Shown one piece after another: positions 7,789 through 17,187 of a stretch of 64,000 bases of DNA (positions are counted from its first letter, which is position 1; every line of letters begins with the position of its first letter). A program made the position numbers and the translations under genes. Below the pieces are notes generated by a model. That model searched no databases. It was not told the DNA's origin and saw only the letters and a program-made list of their open reading frames with translations. The DNA comes from Coprococcus sp. OM04-5BH (GTDB taxonomy: Bacteria; Bacillota; Clostridia; Lachnospirales; Lachnospiraceae). The stretch is from assembly GCF_003482105.1 (NCBI RefSeq), contig NZ_QULM01000001.1, positions 868,001-932,000 on the forward strand, given 5' to 3'.

Positions 7789-8343
7789 ATGGTGAATGTT
7801 ATGGATAAGTTAGAAAAAGTTGAGAAATTAAGAGAGAAGACAGGCGTGACCTACGAGGACGCTAAGGCAGCACTTGAGGCATGTGACTATGATATGCTTG
7901 ACGCGATCATTTATCTTGAGAAACTAGATAAGATCAAGAAACCTGACGTAGACAAGTACACCACAGAAAGCAGCGAAACCTACACAACCTCTGAGTTTGA
8001 TAAGGCTCAGGAGGATTATAAGAAGGATTGCAGCAAGAAGACCCTGGGAAATGCAGTGGACGGATTTATGGGAGTTCTGAAGAAACTTCTTAAGAAGTCC
8101 ATAGACACAAAGTTTGAGGTCGTAAGATATGAGGAGACTGTTATAAATGTTCCGGTGCTTGTTCTTGTGATCGCTCTTATATTTGCCTTCTGGGTTGTAT
8201 TACCACTACTTATTGTGGGAATGTTCTTTGACTTCAAATATCACTTTGCGGGAATAAACAGTGTCAATGTAAATATAAATGAAATGTGTGACAAGGCAGC
8301 AGACGCGTGCACAGACATAAAGAACGACATGAAGAGTAAGTAA
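7789..8343 (+). CDS. DUF4342-type membrane protein with UBA/TS-N-like N-terminus
   Basis: A 184-residue protein of unknown function. Residues about 5-45 (EKVEKLREKTGVTYEDAKAA and following) resemble the UBA/TS-N helical fold seen in EF-Ts and nascent-chain proteins. Then comes a charged linker, a KLLKKSI...VVRYEE strand region and one hydrophobic segment (VPVLVLVIALIFAFWVVLPL) near residue 130, followed by a short soluble tail. This order matches DUF4342 proteins. Start is uncertain: ATG 7789, GTG 7792 or ATG 7801 follow GAAAGG at 3, 6 and 15 bases. A hairpin terminator at 8376-8423 separates it from the two-component genes. Confidence 0.75.
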   Translation: MVNVMDKLEKVEKLREKTGVTYEDAKAALEACDYDMLDAIIYLEKLDKIKKPDVDKYTTESSETYTTSEFDKAQEDYKKDCSKKTLGNAVDGFMGVLKKLLKKSIDTKFEVVRYEETVINVPVLVLVIALIFAFWVVLPLLIVGMFFDFKYHFAGINSVNVNINEMCDKAADACTDIKNDMKSK

Positions 8344-8375
8344 TCAGGTACACTGGCAATTAAAAGACAGAAATA

Positions 8376-8423
8376 AGGCAAGCAAAATCCATGGGATATT
8401 TCCTGTGGATTTTGTGCTTTGCC
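8376..8423 (+). terminator. Hairpin after the DUF4342 gene
   Basis: GGCAA and CAAAATCCA pair with TGGATTTTG and TTTGCC around a loop of about 12 bases. The T-run is weak, so efficiency is uncertain. Confidence 0.5.
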
Positions 8424-8485
8424 GCTGGCGTACAGACAACGAGTCAAGTGCAACATGTTTGCACAAGATAATCAGGGAGGAAGAA

Positions 8486-9163
8486 ATGGCAGATAAGATA
8501 TTGATAGTTGAGGATGAGGAGAAGATAGCCAGATTTGTTGAACTTGAGCTTATGCATGAAGGATACGAGGTGGATAAGGCATTTGACGGAAGAACCGGTC
8601 TTGATAAGGCTCTTATAGGAAACTACAGCCTTATTATTCTGGATATCATGCTCCCAAAGCTAAATGGTCTTGAGGTTTTAAGACGTGTGAGAAAGGAATA
8701 CCAGACTCCGGTTATCATGCTTACTGCCAGAGATGCGGTTATGGATAAGGTGGCGGGTCTTGACGCAGGAGCAGATGATTACCTCACCAAGCCATTTGCT
8801 ATTGAAGAGCTTCTTGCAAGGATAAGAGTGGCATTGAAGCGAAAGAACATTGTAGAATTTGAGACCAGGAAGATGACAATAGGAGATGTAACATTAGATG
8901 TGGATCGCCATGAGGTCAGTGTGAAGGGGGAGCAGGTAGAACTTACCAACAGAGAGTTTGAACTCCTCCATGTGCTGATGGAGAATAAGGGTATTGTCAT
9001 GGACAGAGAGAAGCTCATTAATCAGGTCTGCGGATATGATTTCGTAGGTGAGACAAATACTATAGATGTGTACATAAGATATCTCCGTGCCAAGATAGAT
9101 GACAGGTATGGCATTAAGCTCATAAGCACTGTTCGTGGTGTGGGATATGTTATAAAGGGATAA
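8486..9163 (+). CDS. OmpR-family response regulator
   Basis: A 225-residue two-component regulator. The receiver domain (about 1-115) has the acidic pair in VEDEE, the phospho-acceptor Asp in LDIMLP (about 52), the conserved Thr in MLTARD and Lys in LTKPF. The winged-helix DNA-binding domain (about 130-225) ends with VRGVGYVI. GGGAGG lies 5 bases before the ATG at 8486; a longer frame to 8405 lacks support. A small inverted repeat GTGCAA-CATGT-TTGCAC at 8449-8466 lies just upstream. The partner kinase starts 3 bases after the stop, so they share an mRNA. The stimulus is unknown. Confidence 0.95.
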   Translation: MADKILIVEDEEKIARFVELELMHEGYEVDKAFDGRTGLDKALIGNYSLIILDIMLPKLNGLEVLRRVRKEYQTPVIMLTARDAVMDKVAGLDAGADDYLTKPFAIEELLARIRVALKRKNIVEFETRKMTIGDVTLDVDRHEVSVKGEQVELTNREFELLHVLMENKGIVMDREKLINQVCGYDFVGETNTIDVYIRYLRAKIDDRYGIKLISTVRGVGYVIKG

Positions 9164-9166
9164 GCT

Positions 9167-10441
9167 ATGTCAGATAAAAGTAGAACAAAAAATACCCAGG
9201 CAAAAGGGATGTCCTCTATTGCAAGAAAGATAAACAGCAGATTCTTCTTCAAGCGTATGTGGGACTATCTCATGACGGACATTTTTATATTTTTCGCAGT
9301 AAGTCTGGGAATAATATTATGGTTTGAGAGTACGATTCCGGATACTCTTGACGCCATGAGCAGGGAGCTTGGAGTTGGAGATGGATTCCCAAGCCTTATT
9401 TATATAGTAAAGGATTACTCTGGGGCAGTGTACCGGTACGACATGGGGCAGGTGTACAGATTTGCAGTGGTGCCATTTGCAATATTGGTGATAGTGCAGT
9501 TGGTGACCCTTATGTGTACTATATTCGAGACAGGGGCTATAAGAAGAAAGCTTAAGCCATTAAACGACCTGGCGGTGAAGGCTGAGCAGGTAAGCCAGAT
9601 GACTTATGATCCTTCAAAGATTAGAAATCTTGAGGCAGCTATCAATAATACCTCTCCGGATAATGATGATGTGAGCATACACACCGGAGACAGAGAGCTT
9701 AGGAGCATAGAGATAGCCCTTAATAACCTGTTAAGGGGAATGAAGGAGAGTGAGAGAAGACAGGCGAGATTCGTAGATGACGCTTCCCATGAGCTTAGAA
9801 CCCCTATTGCGGTTATACAGGGATATGTAAATATGCTGGACAGGTGGGGAAAGGATGATCCTGGGATCCTTGATGAATCCATAGAAGCTTTAAAAAACGA
9901 GTCACAGCATATGAAGGATCTGGTGGAGCAGCTGCTGTTTCTTGCCAGAGGTGACAATGGACGTAATCACCTTAATCTTAATGAACTTAATATGAATGAA
10001 GTGGTGGAAGAGGTCTGCGACGAGTCCATGATGATAGATAATAAACACAGGTACAGTTTCGTCCCTGATCCGGAGGGGGAAGTTTATATTATGGGAGATA
10101 CTGCCATGGTAAAGCAGTCACTAAGGATATTGGTGCAGAATGCCGCCAAATATTCGGAGGAGAATTCGGAGATCAGCTTCAAGGTAACCTCTGATGAGAG
10201 GACTGTTTCCTATGTTATACAGGACGAAGGACAGGGAATGGAGGCTTCGGATGTTGTTCATATATTTGAACGTTTCTACAGGTCCGATCAGGCGAGAAAC
10301 AGCAGTACCGGGGGTTCGGGACTTGGACTTTCAATTGCAAAATGGATAGTGGATGCCCACTGTGGGCATATTGAGGTTATAAGCCGTCCGGAGATCGGTA
10401 CAAGATTTACTGTAAGCTTTGACAGGTACGAGAAAAAATAG
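9167..10441 (+). CDS. Sensor histidine kinase
   Basis: A 424-residue membrane kinase, partner of the regulator just upstream. Two membrane helices (about 36-56 and 103-125) flank a short outside loop of roughly 45 residues. A linker leads to the dimerization/phosphotransfer domain with DASHELRTP (His about 208) and the ATPase domain with N-box (VQNAAKY), G1 (DEGQGM) and G2 (GGSGLGLSI). Autophosphorylates and passes phosphate to the regulator Asp. The small sensor loop gives no clue to the signal. A secreted lipoprotein gene follows in the same direction and could be a target or accessory sensor (inference). Confidence 0.95.
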   Translation: MSDKSRTKNTQAKGMSSIARKINSRFFFKRMWDYLMTDIFIFFAVSLGIILWFESTIPDTLDAMSRELGVGDGFPSLIYIVKDYSGAVYRYDMGQVYRFAVVPFAILVIVQLVTLMCTIFETGAIRRKLKPLNDLAVKAEQVSQMTYDPSKIRNLEAAINNTSPDNDDVSIHTGDRELRSIEIALNNLLRGMKESERRQARFVDDASHELRTPIAVIQGYVNMLDRWGKDDPGILDESIEALKNESQHMKDLVEQLLFLARGDNGRNHLNLNELNMNEVVEEVCDESMMIDNKHRYSFVPDPEGEVYIMGDTAMVKQSLRILVQNAAKYSEENSEISFKVTSDERTVSYVIQDEGQGMEASDVVHIFERFYRSDQARNSSTGGSGLGLSIAKWIVDAHCGHIEVISRPEIGTRFTVSFDRYEKK

Positions 10442-10486
10442 TATAGTCTGAATAGATAATAACAATTATAGTTGGAGAATTTAACT

Positions 10487-11329
10487 ATGAGAAAGCGATT
10501 ATTAATTGTGAATGTTATTGGCTGCCTTGCATTGTCATTTGGAGCAGCAGTCCTTTCGGGATGTAACGACAATAATGCCGGTACAGGCAGTGAAACTACA
10601 ACTGAGGCACCATCAGAGGATGAAGCGGACGACTATGTAAATGCGGATGACTATACGGAGCATGATACTACGGTTTCAGTTACAGAGGTTCCTTCTGCCG
10701 ATACAACGGCAACAGATCAGGATACGGATGATACAACTGAGGTCACTACTGAGGGTACAGAGGATGTAAATGAGGGTATAGCCACCTTAAGCGACTACCT
10801 TAATTCGGATACACCAAGGATCTTCTACATGGAGAAGGATGTGCCTACAGCTGGAAACTATCCCGAATACATATATATATTCTATGAGGAAACAGTTTCC
10901 TGTTACAGATACACGGCCAATTCAATCCCTTATGGCAAGCTTGCCACTATGAAGGACGCAGATATAAGAACTGCCGTGCTTATGGATGTTATGGCGGAGA
11001 ATGTTGATGTTATATACGAGAATTCGCCTTATGAGCTTATACTTATGGAGGATGAGGAAAGTGGAATGGCAGATGAGTATATAATCGCAGACAAGCAATG
11101 CGATGAGGATGGCAATTATGTGTCCTCGGATGAAAGATTAAAGTATCTTTCCATGCTCTTTATTGAGCAGGAGGTTGATGGCGTGGTGTATGCCGGAATC
11201 ATAAGGGAGAGCGGCGATGAGAAGTTGGATAATCTGTGGTATCGTCCGGGAGATGTGGAATTCGTTATTCTGGATGATGAATCGCAGAATGGAGTAGAGA
11301 AGAACCCTAAGTGGTATGTAGAACAATAA
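10487..11329 (+). CDS. Lipoprotein with Thr/Asp-rich linker, function unknown
   Basis: A 280-residue protein beginning with a lipoprotein signal: basic MRKR, a hydrophobic stretch and lipobox LSGC (Cys about 25). Next comes a low-complexity linker rich in Thr, Asp and Glu (to about residue 100), typical of surface lipoproteins here, then an acidic globular part of about 180 residues that I do not recognise. The ATG at 10487 follows TTGGAGA by 9 bases; the frame could open 5 codons earlier at TTG but that would precede the signal. It lies 45 bases after the kinase gene and before a bidirectional terminator. Confidence 0.75.
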   Translation: MRKRLLIVNVIGCLALSFGAAVLSGCNDNNAGTGSETTTEAPSEDEADDYVNADDYTEHDTTVSVTEVPSADTTATDQDTDDTTEVTTEGTEDVNEGIATLSDYLNSDTPRIFYMEKDVPTAGNYPEYIYIFYEETVSCYRYTANSIPYGKLATMKDADIRTAVLMDVMAENVDVIYENSPYELILMEDEESGMADEYIIADKQCDEDGNYVSSDERLKYLSMLFIEQEVDGVVYAGIIRESGDEKLDNLWYRPGDVEFVILDDESQNGVEKNPKWYVEQ

Positions 11330-11400
11330 GCATGGGAAAATGCAGAATGAGACATTTGGATAATTTAGAATAAGATATTTAGAAAAGACATTTAGAATAA

Positions 11401-11445
11401 AAAGGAGCCATTATATTGGAATTCAATATAATAGCTCCTTTTTGT
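11401..11445. terminator. Bidirectional terminator between lipoprotein and upp
   Basis: AGGAGC and ATTATATTG pair with CAATATAAT and GCTCCT, with T-run on one side and A-run on the other. It serves the plus-strand lipoprotein gene and the minus-strand uraA-upp unit. Confidence 0.85.
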
Positions 11446-11477
11446 TATTGTAATGATGTCCGTGACATAGAATGGTA

Positions 11478-12107
11478 CTATTTTGTGCCGAATATTCTGT
11501 CTCCGGCATCGCCGAGACCCGGACAGATATATGCGTTTTCGTTAAGCTCTCTGTCGATGTTACCGATGTAAAGGGTAATATCAGGATGAGCAGCCATAAG
11601 CTTCTCAATACCCACAGGAGCACCGATGATAGCCATGAACTTGATGTTCCTTCCGCCACGCTGCTTGATGAAATCAACGGCTGCAATAGCTGAACCGCCT
11701 GTTGCAAGCATTGGATCTGTGACTACCACAAGACGTTCGTCAATGTGATCGGGAAGCTTGCAGTAGTACTCGTGTGGTTCGTGAGTTTCCTCGTCACGGT
11801 AGAGACCGATGTGACCGATCTTGGCTGTAGGCACCAGGGCTGACAAACCATTTACCATGCCGAGACCGGCACGAAGGATAGGAACTATTGCAAGGTTCTT
11901 TCCGGCAATAACGGGAGACTGACACTTTTCGATAGGTGTCTCGATTTCTACATTCTCTGTTGGGAGATCTTTAAGGGCTTCATAGCCCATAAGCATTGCT
12001 ATTTCTTCTACAAGAGCACGGAATTCTGCAGTACCTGTGTTCTTGTCACGAAGTCTTGATATTTTGTGCTTAATAAGTGGATGAGTCATTTCTATTACGT
12101 TGTTCAT
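11478..12107 (-). CDS. upp: Uracil phosphoribosyltransferase
   Basis: A 209-residue enzyme converting uracil and PRPP to UMP in pyrimidine salvage. The PRPP-binding loop reads [10 protein letters not shown] and the C-terminal uracil site [12 protein letters not shown] is intact. Full length for the bacterial family. It is the second gene after uraA on the minus strand (95-base gap), so import and conversion of uracil are encoded together. AGGAGG precedes the ATG. Confidence 0.98.
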   Translation of the reverse strand: MNNVIEMTHPLIKHKISRLRDKNTGTAEFRALVEEIAMLMGYEALKDLPTENVEIETPIEKCQSPVIAGKNLAIVPILRAGLGMVNGLSALVPTAKIGHIGLYRDEETHEPHEYYCKLPDHIDERLVVVTDPMLATGGSAIAAVDFIKQRGGRNIKFMAIIGAPVGIEKLMAAHPDITLYIGNIDRELNENAYICPGLGDAGDRIFGTK

Positions 12108-12202
12108 CTTATACCTCCTTTGTTCAACATTACCATATGAAATGATCTTTATGTTACACGAAATGATCTTGGGATTGCACCAAAACCAATTGGATTTTCT
12201 AG

Positions 12203-13588
12203 TTACTTGATCTCTGAATTCTGTGGGTTTATGCCAAGACCGCGGCTTACATCACCGGTTGGGTTCTCGCCGAATACATAGTCGTTACCGGGAAGTATAG
12301 CGTTTAATATGATACCTGCTATGGCTGCGATGGCAAGGCCTGTAAGTGTAATATCCGCACCACCTACTGAGAATGTGATACCGCCGGAGAAACCAAGACC
12401 ACATACCAGGATAACTCCGGCAATGATAAGGTTTCTTGACTTGGTGAAGTCAACCTTGTTCTCAACGACATTTCTTACACCGATGGCTGAGATCATACCA
12501 TAGAGGATGAAGCTGATACCACCAACGATAGAAGAAGGCATTGAACCGATTATCTCGGATACCTTAGGGAAGAAGCTTAAGATAATTGCGAATAATGCAG
12601 CAAGTCTGATAACAAGCGGATCATATACGCCTGAAAGCTCAAGAACACCTGTGTTCTCGCCGTAGGTTGTATTGGCAGGGCCACCGAACATAGCTGAAAG
12701 GGATGTTGCAAGACCATCACCTATAAGTGTACGGTGAAGACCCGGATCTTCAATGAAGTTGTTTCCTGTTGTTGCTGAGATAGCACTGATATCACCGATA
12801 TGCTCCATCATTGAGGCAATGGCGATAGGTGCCATTGCAAGGATTGCTGTTACGTTGAACTTGGCAATCTGAAATGGTGGAAGACCTACAACGGCAGCGT
12901 CCTTAACACCGTCAAATACCAGGATTGCTGAGCCGTCAGGGTTTGTAACACCACATTTATATAATATAAAGGCAACCGCATATGAAATAACTACACCCAT
13001 GAGTATAGGAATGATCTTGAACATTCCCTTGCCCCAGATGTTGAAAATAATAACAACTGCAAGAGCTACGATAGCAATAAGCCAGTTCTTTGAAGCGTTT
13101 GAAACTGCTGACGGAGCAAGTCCAAGACCGATACAGATGATGATAGGACCTGTAACGACCGGTGGAAGGAACTTCATAACACGCTTAACACCAACTAACT
13201 TAACTATAAGTGCAAGAACGAGGTAGAGCAGGCCGGCTACTACGATACCGCCGCAGGCATACGGAAGCTTTTCTCCCATAGTCATGTCAGCAAATATGCC
13301 TGTTTTTAACTGGCTTACTGCCTGGAAACCACCTAGGAATGCAAATGAGGATCCAAGGAATGCCGGAACCTTAAGCTTTGTACATAGGTGGAAGAACAAT
13401 GTGCCGAGACCGGCACAGATAAGAGTTACCTGGATTGAAAGACCTTCGCCTTCAAAATAGTTATTTACCAGGATAGGAACAAGGATTGTTGCTCCAAACA
13501 TGGCAAACATGTGCTGCAGACCGAGAAGCAGGGTTTTTGGAATACCAAGCTCCCTGGCGTCTCTTATGATTTGCTTGCTTTCGTTCAT
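12203..13588 (-). CDS. uraA: Uracil permease (NCS2 family)
   Basis: A 461-residue membrane transporter of the nucleobase-cation symporter 2 family, importing uracil with protons. It has about 14 hydrophobic segments. The NCS2 signature region reads [20 protein letters not shown], and the substrate-helix glutamates lie in MMEHIGD and YGENTG. It is the first gene of the unit with upp. It has a strong promoter (TTGACC-17-TATAAT) and a leader whose hairpin loop could pair with the ribosome site, described separately. Confidence 0.96.
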   Translation of the reverse strand: MNESKQIIRDARELGIPKTLLLGLQHMFAMFGATILVPILVNNYFEGEGLSIQVTLICAGLGTLFFHLCTKLKVPAFLGSSFAFLGGFQAVSQLKTGIFADMTMGEKLPYACGGIVVAGLLYLVLALIVKLVGVKRVMKFLPPVVTGPIIICIGLGLAPSAVSNASKNWLIAIVALAVVIIFNIWGKGMFKIIPILMGVVISYAVAFILYKCGVTNPDGSAILVFDGVKDAAVVGLPPFQIAKFNVTAILAMAPIAIASMMEHIGDISAISATTGNNFIEDPGLHRTLIGDGLATSLSAMFGGPANTTYGENTGVLELSGVYDPLVIRLAALFAIILSFFPKVSEIIGSMPSSIVGGISFILYGMISAIGVRNVVENKVDFTKSRNLIIAGVILVCGLGFSGGITFSVGGADITLTGLAIAAIAGIILNAILPGNDYVFGENPTGDVSRGLGINPQNSEIK

Positions 13589-13593
13589 AAAAC

Positions 13594-13673
13594 GTCCCCC
13601 TTAAGATTTTGTGTAAAAGTAGGTCTTTGGGCAGACCCTATTTCATTATATATTCATATAAAAATCAGGTCAA
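13594..13673 (-). promoter_or_regulatory. uraA promoter and structured leader
   Basis: On the minus strand, TTGACC (13673-13668) and TATAAT (13650-13645) are 17 bases apart. The leader forms a stem AGGGTCT/AGACCT (about 13640-13620) with loop GCCCAA. The ribosome site AAGGGGGAC (13602-13594) could pair with the CCC of that loop, giving a pseudoknot that hides it. The promoter is solid; the pseudoknot is inference. Confidence 0.6.
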
Positions 13674-13756
13674 GAAAAAAGGTGGAATTATCGGCAGGCA
13701 ATCGGCAAGGCGTCACCAATGACTGCTATCTGTTGCCCGTATGGCAGATTCTGTCC

Positions 13757-14195
13757 GCTGTCTTTCCATATTATATAATGCAGAACTCGCTGCGTTTTCT
13801 ACTCGGTTCGCACGCTTATTAGCCTGCAGTCGCTCAAACTCACCCTGCGGGCTCAAACATGAGCTTTGTGCAGGCAGCTAGTGCGAACCTCATAACGAAA
13901 GCCTCGCTAGTGTTCATGCACATATATAATATGTCAGAACAGCTGGACTGTAGCTGAATGGGCATACAGATAAATAGCACTGCATAGGCATATGTGTGCA
14001 CGCACAAGACGGTAGCGAGTATTCCGTAGCAAGGTGCAGCCTAGCAGCGAAGGCGGGCACCTGTCTGAGCCCGAAGGGCGAGTTGTGCAGGAGCCTGAGC
14101 GAACAGGCGGGTGCACCTTGTAGGAAACGCAGCGTGTCTTGGCGGCATGCATTGCCCTGACAGTGCGTACGGTTGCTCACATATGGAAAGACAGC
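13757..14195. repeat. 439-bp imperfect palindrome
   Basis: The outer arms are a perfect 15-bp inverted repeat (GCTGTCTTTCCATAT and its complement at 14181-14195). Inner portions also match imperfectly (CGCTGCGTTTTCTAC on the left, complement of GTAGGAAACGCAGCG on the right). Sub-hairpins such as GCCCGAAGGGC and GCCTGCA/TGCAGGC fill the centre. No gene was recognised in 13589-14327 apart from the uraA control region. Likely an interspersed palindromic element, non-autonomous if mobile. Confidence 0.7.
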
Positions 14196-14327
14196 AGCAA
14201 TTAGCAGCAGGTTTCTGGCAGGGGATGCGACGATATTTTTTATAGCGGTTGAATAAATTCTTTCATAATGATAGAATGTAGGTTGTTAAATCTGACTGAT
14301 AATATATGAAAGAGATGGTATATAAAT

Positions 14328-15698
14328 ATGGCAATAATTACACCAAGAACACTGTCAGGCTTCATGGAGCTGGCACCAAAGGATCAGATACTTTTCGAGA
14401 AGGTTAAGCAGAAGCTTGAGGAAACCTACCAGATGTTCGGTTTCTTCCCAATAGACACTCCTGTGCTTGAGCACAGCAACATCCTCCTTGCCAAGGCAGG
14501 CGGAGAGACAGAGAAGCAGATATACAGATTTAACAAGGGCGATACAGATATGACCATGAGATTTGATCTTACTGTACCTCTTGCAAAGTATGTGGCTAAG
14601 AATGCGGGAGAGCTTACATTCCCGTTTAAGAGATATCAGATCGGTAAGGTTTATCGTGGCGAGCGTGCACAGCAGGGACGATTCAGAGAATTCTACCAGG
14701 CAGATATAGATATAATCGGAGACGAGAATTTAAGCATTGCAAACGATGCAGAGGTTCCAAGTATCATGTATAGAGTATTTACAGGTCTTGGACTCAGTGA
14801 TTTCACCATAAGGATCAACAACCGTAAGATCTTAAATGGTTTATTTGCCATGCTGGGACTTTCGGACATTGCAACGGATGTAATGAGGATAATTGATAAG
14901 ATCGACAAGATCGGTAAAGACAATGTTGAGGCAGAGCTTGTGGATCTGGGTGTTTCAAAGGACGCAGCAGATACAATTCTTGAGCTTCTTACATTTAAGG
15001 GTACAAATGAAGAGGTTCTTGACAGGCTTAAGACATTTGCAGGTAAGAATGAGATGTTAGACTCAGGTGTGTCAGAGCTGTGTGAGGTTATATATTATAT
15101 AGATAAGTTTGGTGTTCCGGCAGGTAATTACAGAGTTGACCTTTCTATTGCAAGAGGGCTTGATTACTATACAGGAACAGTATATGAGACAACCTTCAAC
15201 AGACATCCTGAGATAGGAAGTATATGCAGCGGCGGAAGATATGACAATCTTGCCGAGTACTACACCAAGAAGAAGCTTCCGGGTGTGGGCATGTCCATTG
15301 GACTTACCCGTCTCTTTTATATACTTAATGAGTTTGATTACTTAAACAGAGATCTGGACACCGTTGCAGATCTTCTTATAATCCCTATGACAGATGATAT
15401 GGCTTCAGCCGTTGAAATATCAGGTGTAATGAGAGAAGCAGGTATCAGGACTCAGATATATCTTGAGAAGAAGAAGTTCAAGCACAAGATAGGTTATGCA
15501 GACAAGCTTGGTATCCCATATGCAATGTTCCTTGGTGAGGACGAGATAAACGGTAATGTAGTCACCATAAAGAATATGAAGGCTGCCGAGGGAGATACAG
15601 ACAAGCAGGTAACTGTGCCTGTTAATGAGGCTGTTGAGTTCATCAAGTCAGGACTTGCGAAGAACAACAGTGAGAAGTGCATAAAGCTTGGCGAGTAA
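14328..15698 (+). CDS. hisS: Histidyl-tRNA synthetase
   Basis: A 456-residue class II synthetase that charges tRNA-His. Motif 2 (YRGERAQQGRFREFYQ), the histidine-binding RGLDYYTGTVYE and motif 3 (GVGMSIGLTRL) are present, followed by the anticodon-binding domain with YLEKKKFKHKIGYADKLG. Length is slightly above the usual 420-430. It belongs to a HisRS variant common in clostridia. The ribosome site (AAAGAGATGG) is modest. No T-box leader is evident in the gap, which is occupied by the palindromic element. Confidence 0.97.
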   Translation: MAIITPRTLSGFMELAPKDQILFEKVKQKLEETYQMFGFFPIDTPVLEHSNILLAKAGGETEKQIYRFNKGDTDMTMRFDLTVPLAKYVAKNAGELTFPFKRYQIGKVYRGERAQQGRFREFYQADIDIIGDENLSIANDAEVPSIMYRVFTGLGLSDFTIRINNRKILNGLFAMLGLSDIATDVMRIIDKIDKIGKDNVEAELVDLGVSKDAADTILELLTFKGTNEEVLDRLKTFAGKNEMLDSGVSELCEVIYYIDKFGVPAGNYRVDLSIARGLDYYTGTVYETTFNRHPEIGSICSGGRYDNLAEYYTKKKLPGVGMSIGLTRLFYILNEFDYLNRDLDTVADLLIIPMTDDMASAVEISGVMREAGIRTQIYLEKKKFKHKIGYADKLGIPYAMFLGEDEINGNVVTIKNMKAAEGDTDKQVTVPVNEAVEFIKSGLAKNNSEKCIKLGE

Positions 15699-15743
15699 TA
15701 AAGCCGGGTATATAAGCAGCAATAAATATCAGGGAGAAAACTG

Positions 15744-17171
15744 ATGGTATTTTCAAGTATGGAGTTTTTGTTCCGGTTCCTTCCAATATTCTTAGTTGCG
15801 TATTTTCTGACTAAGAAGGCGTATAGGAACATAACTCTTCTTATTGGAAGCTTGATCTTCTATGCTTACGGTGAGCCTGTGTATGTGCTTTTGATGATTG
15901 GTTCCATACTGGTGAACCACTTCATCGCAAGACGTATACAGAGATTTCACAGCATAGAAAAAGCAAGCGGTATAGACTGCTCCTTTGAGAGAAAGGCATG
16001 GCTGGTGACAGCTCTTGTGCTTGACTTCGGACTGTTGTTCCTGTTCAAGTACGTGAATTTCTTTATAGGAGTGGCAAATAACATAGCAGGAAGACAGCTG
16101 ATAAAGGAGGTAGCTCTTACGTTACCTCTTGGTATCAGCTTTTATACATTCCAGATAACATCATACATAATTGATGTGTACAGAAAGAAAATAGTGGTAC
16201 TTAAGAGCTCTATATGCTTTGCAACCTATGTGTGCATGTTTCCACAGCTTATAGCGGGACCTATCATAAATTATCCGGAGATAAAGCCGGAGATGCAGGG
16301 CATAAGAAAGGCAAACCTTAAGCAGATAGAGTGGGGTGTCACGGAATTTATAGTGGGACTTGCCTACAAGGTTCTTCTGGCAAATAAGATCGCATCTCTG
16401 TGGAATGATGTGCAGATGGCAGGGGCCTATGGCATAAATACAGCCACCGCATGGCTTGGATCCTGGGGCTATTCCATGCAGATCCTGTTTGATTTCATGG
16501 GCTATTCCCTTATGGCCATGGGACTTGGAGCCATAATGGGCTTCAGATTTCCGGTAAACTTTAAGGATCCGTATTGTGCAGTATCTATGACGGACTTCTG
16601 GCGTAGGTGGCACATTACCCTGGGAAGATGGTTCAGGGAATATGTGTATATCCCTATGGGCGGCAACAGAAAGGGCTTTGTCCGTATGGTATGGGCGATG
16701 TTCGTGGTCTGGGTGCTCACAGGTCTGTGGCACGGGGCAGATTGGAACTTCCTTATATGGGGATTGTTTTTATTTGCAGTGTTATTCGTAGAGAAGCTGT
16801 TCTTAGGTAAGGTGCTTGATAAGGTTAAGATATTGGGACACCTGTATATGCTGTTCATGATACCTTTGTCATGGACCATATTCAACATAAGTAAGCTTGA
16901 CCAGCTTAAGGTATATCTTAAGAGGATGTTCGGCATGCATATTGATGGCTCTGTAGTCATTGACGGCATGGCGAGATTTAAGGATCTGCTTGGAACCTAC
17001 TGGTGGCTCCTTCTTATATGTGTTGTGTGCTGTACGCCTCTTCCATATAAGCTTATCTGCAGATTTTACAGAAATTATATATGCAAGATAATCCTTCTTG
17101 TGCTGTTCTGGTATTCCGTATATCAGATCGCCCTTGGGGGAAATAATCCATTCTTGTATTTCAGATTTTAA
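15744..17171 (+). CDS. MBOAT-family membrane O-acyltransferase
   Basis: A 475-residue multi-pass membrane protein of the AlgI/DltB-like MBOAT family, which moves acyl groups across the membrane onto cell-surface polymers. Diagnostic features: FPQLIAGPI, WRRWHITLGRWFREYVYIP and the catalytic-His segment LTGLWHGADWNF. About 10-12 hydrophobic segments. The next gene, 16 bases downstream, is a membrane-anchored SGNH protein; such pairs O-acetylate exopolysaccharide or wall polymers (AlgI/AlgJ, PatA/PatB logic). The acceptor polymer cannot be told. GGGAGA precedes the ATG. Confidence 0.94.
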   Translation: MVFSSMEFLFRFLPIFLVAYFLTKKAYRNITLLIGSLIFYAYGEPVYVLLMIGSILVNHFIARRIQRFHSIEKASGIDCSFERKAWLVTALVLDFGLLFLFKYVNFFIGVANNIAGRQLIKEVALTLPLGISFYTFQITSYIIDVYRKKIVVLKSSICFATYVCMFPQLIAGPIINYPEIKPEMQGIRKANLKQIEWGVTEFIVGLAYKVLLANKIASLWNDVQMAGAYGINTATAWLGSWGYSMQILFDFMGYSLMAMGLGAIMGFRFPVNFKDPYCAVSMTDFWRRWHITLGRWFREYVYIPMGGNRKGFVRMVWAMFVVWVLTGLWHGADWNFLIWGLFLFAVLFVEKLFLGKVLDKVKILGHLYMLFMIPLSWTIFNISKLDQLKVYLKRMFGMHIDGSVVIDGMARFKDLLGTYWWLLLICVVCCTPLPYKLICRFYRNYICKIILLVLFWYSVYQIALGGNNPFLYFRF

Positions 17172-17187
17172 AGGAAGGCAATAGCCT

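Noticed and set aside
13914..14180. Minus-strand frames of 88 and 72 residues in the large palindrome
   Set aside because: Both come from palindromic repeat DNA; Cys/Arg-rich translations without similarity or ribosome sites.
14328..15698. A T-box leader before hisS
   Set aside because: The upstream gap contains the palindromic repeat and no T-box sequence (TGGNACCGCG) or specifier structure could be seen.
16161..16733. 190-residue minus-strand frame inside the MBOAT gene
   Set aside because: Shadow of the MBOAT coding sequence; His/Pro-rich translation without a family.
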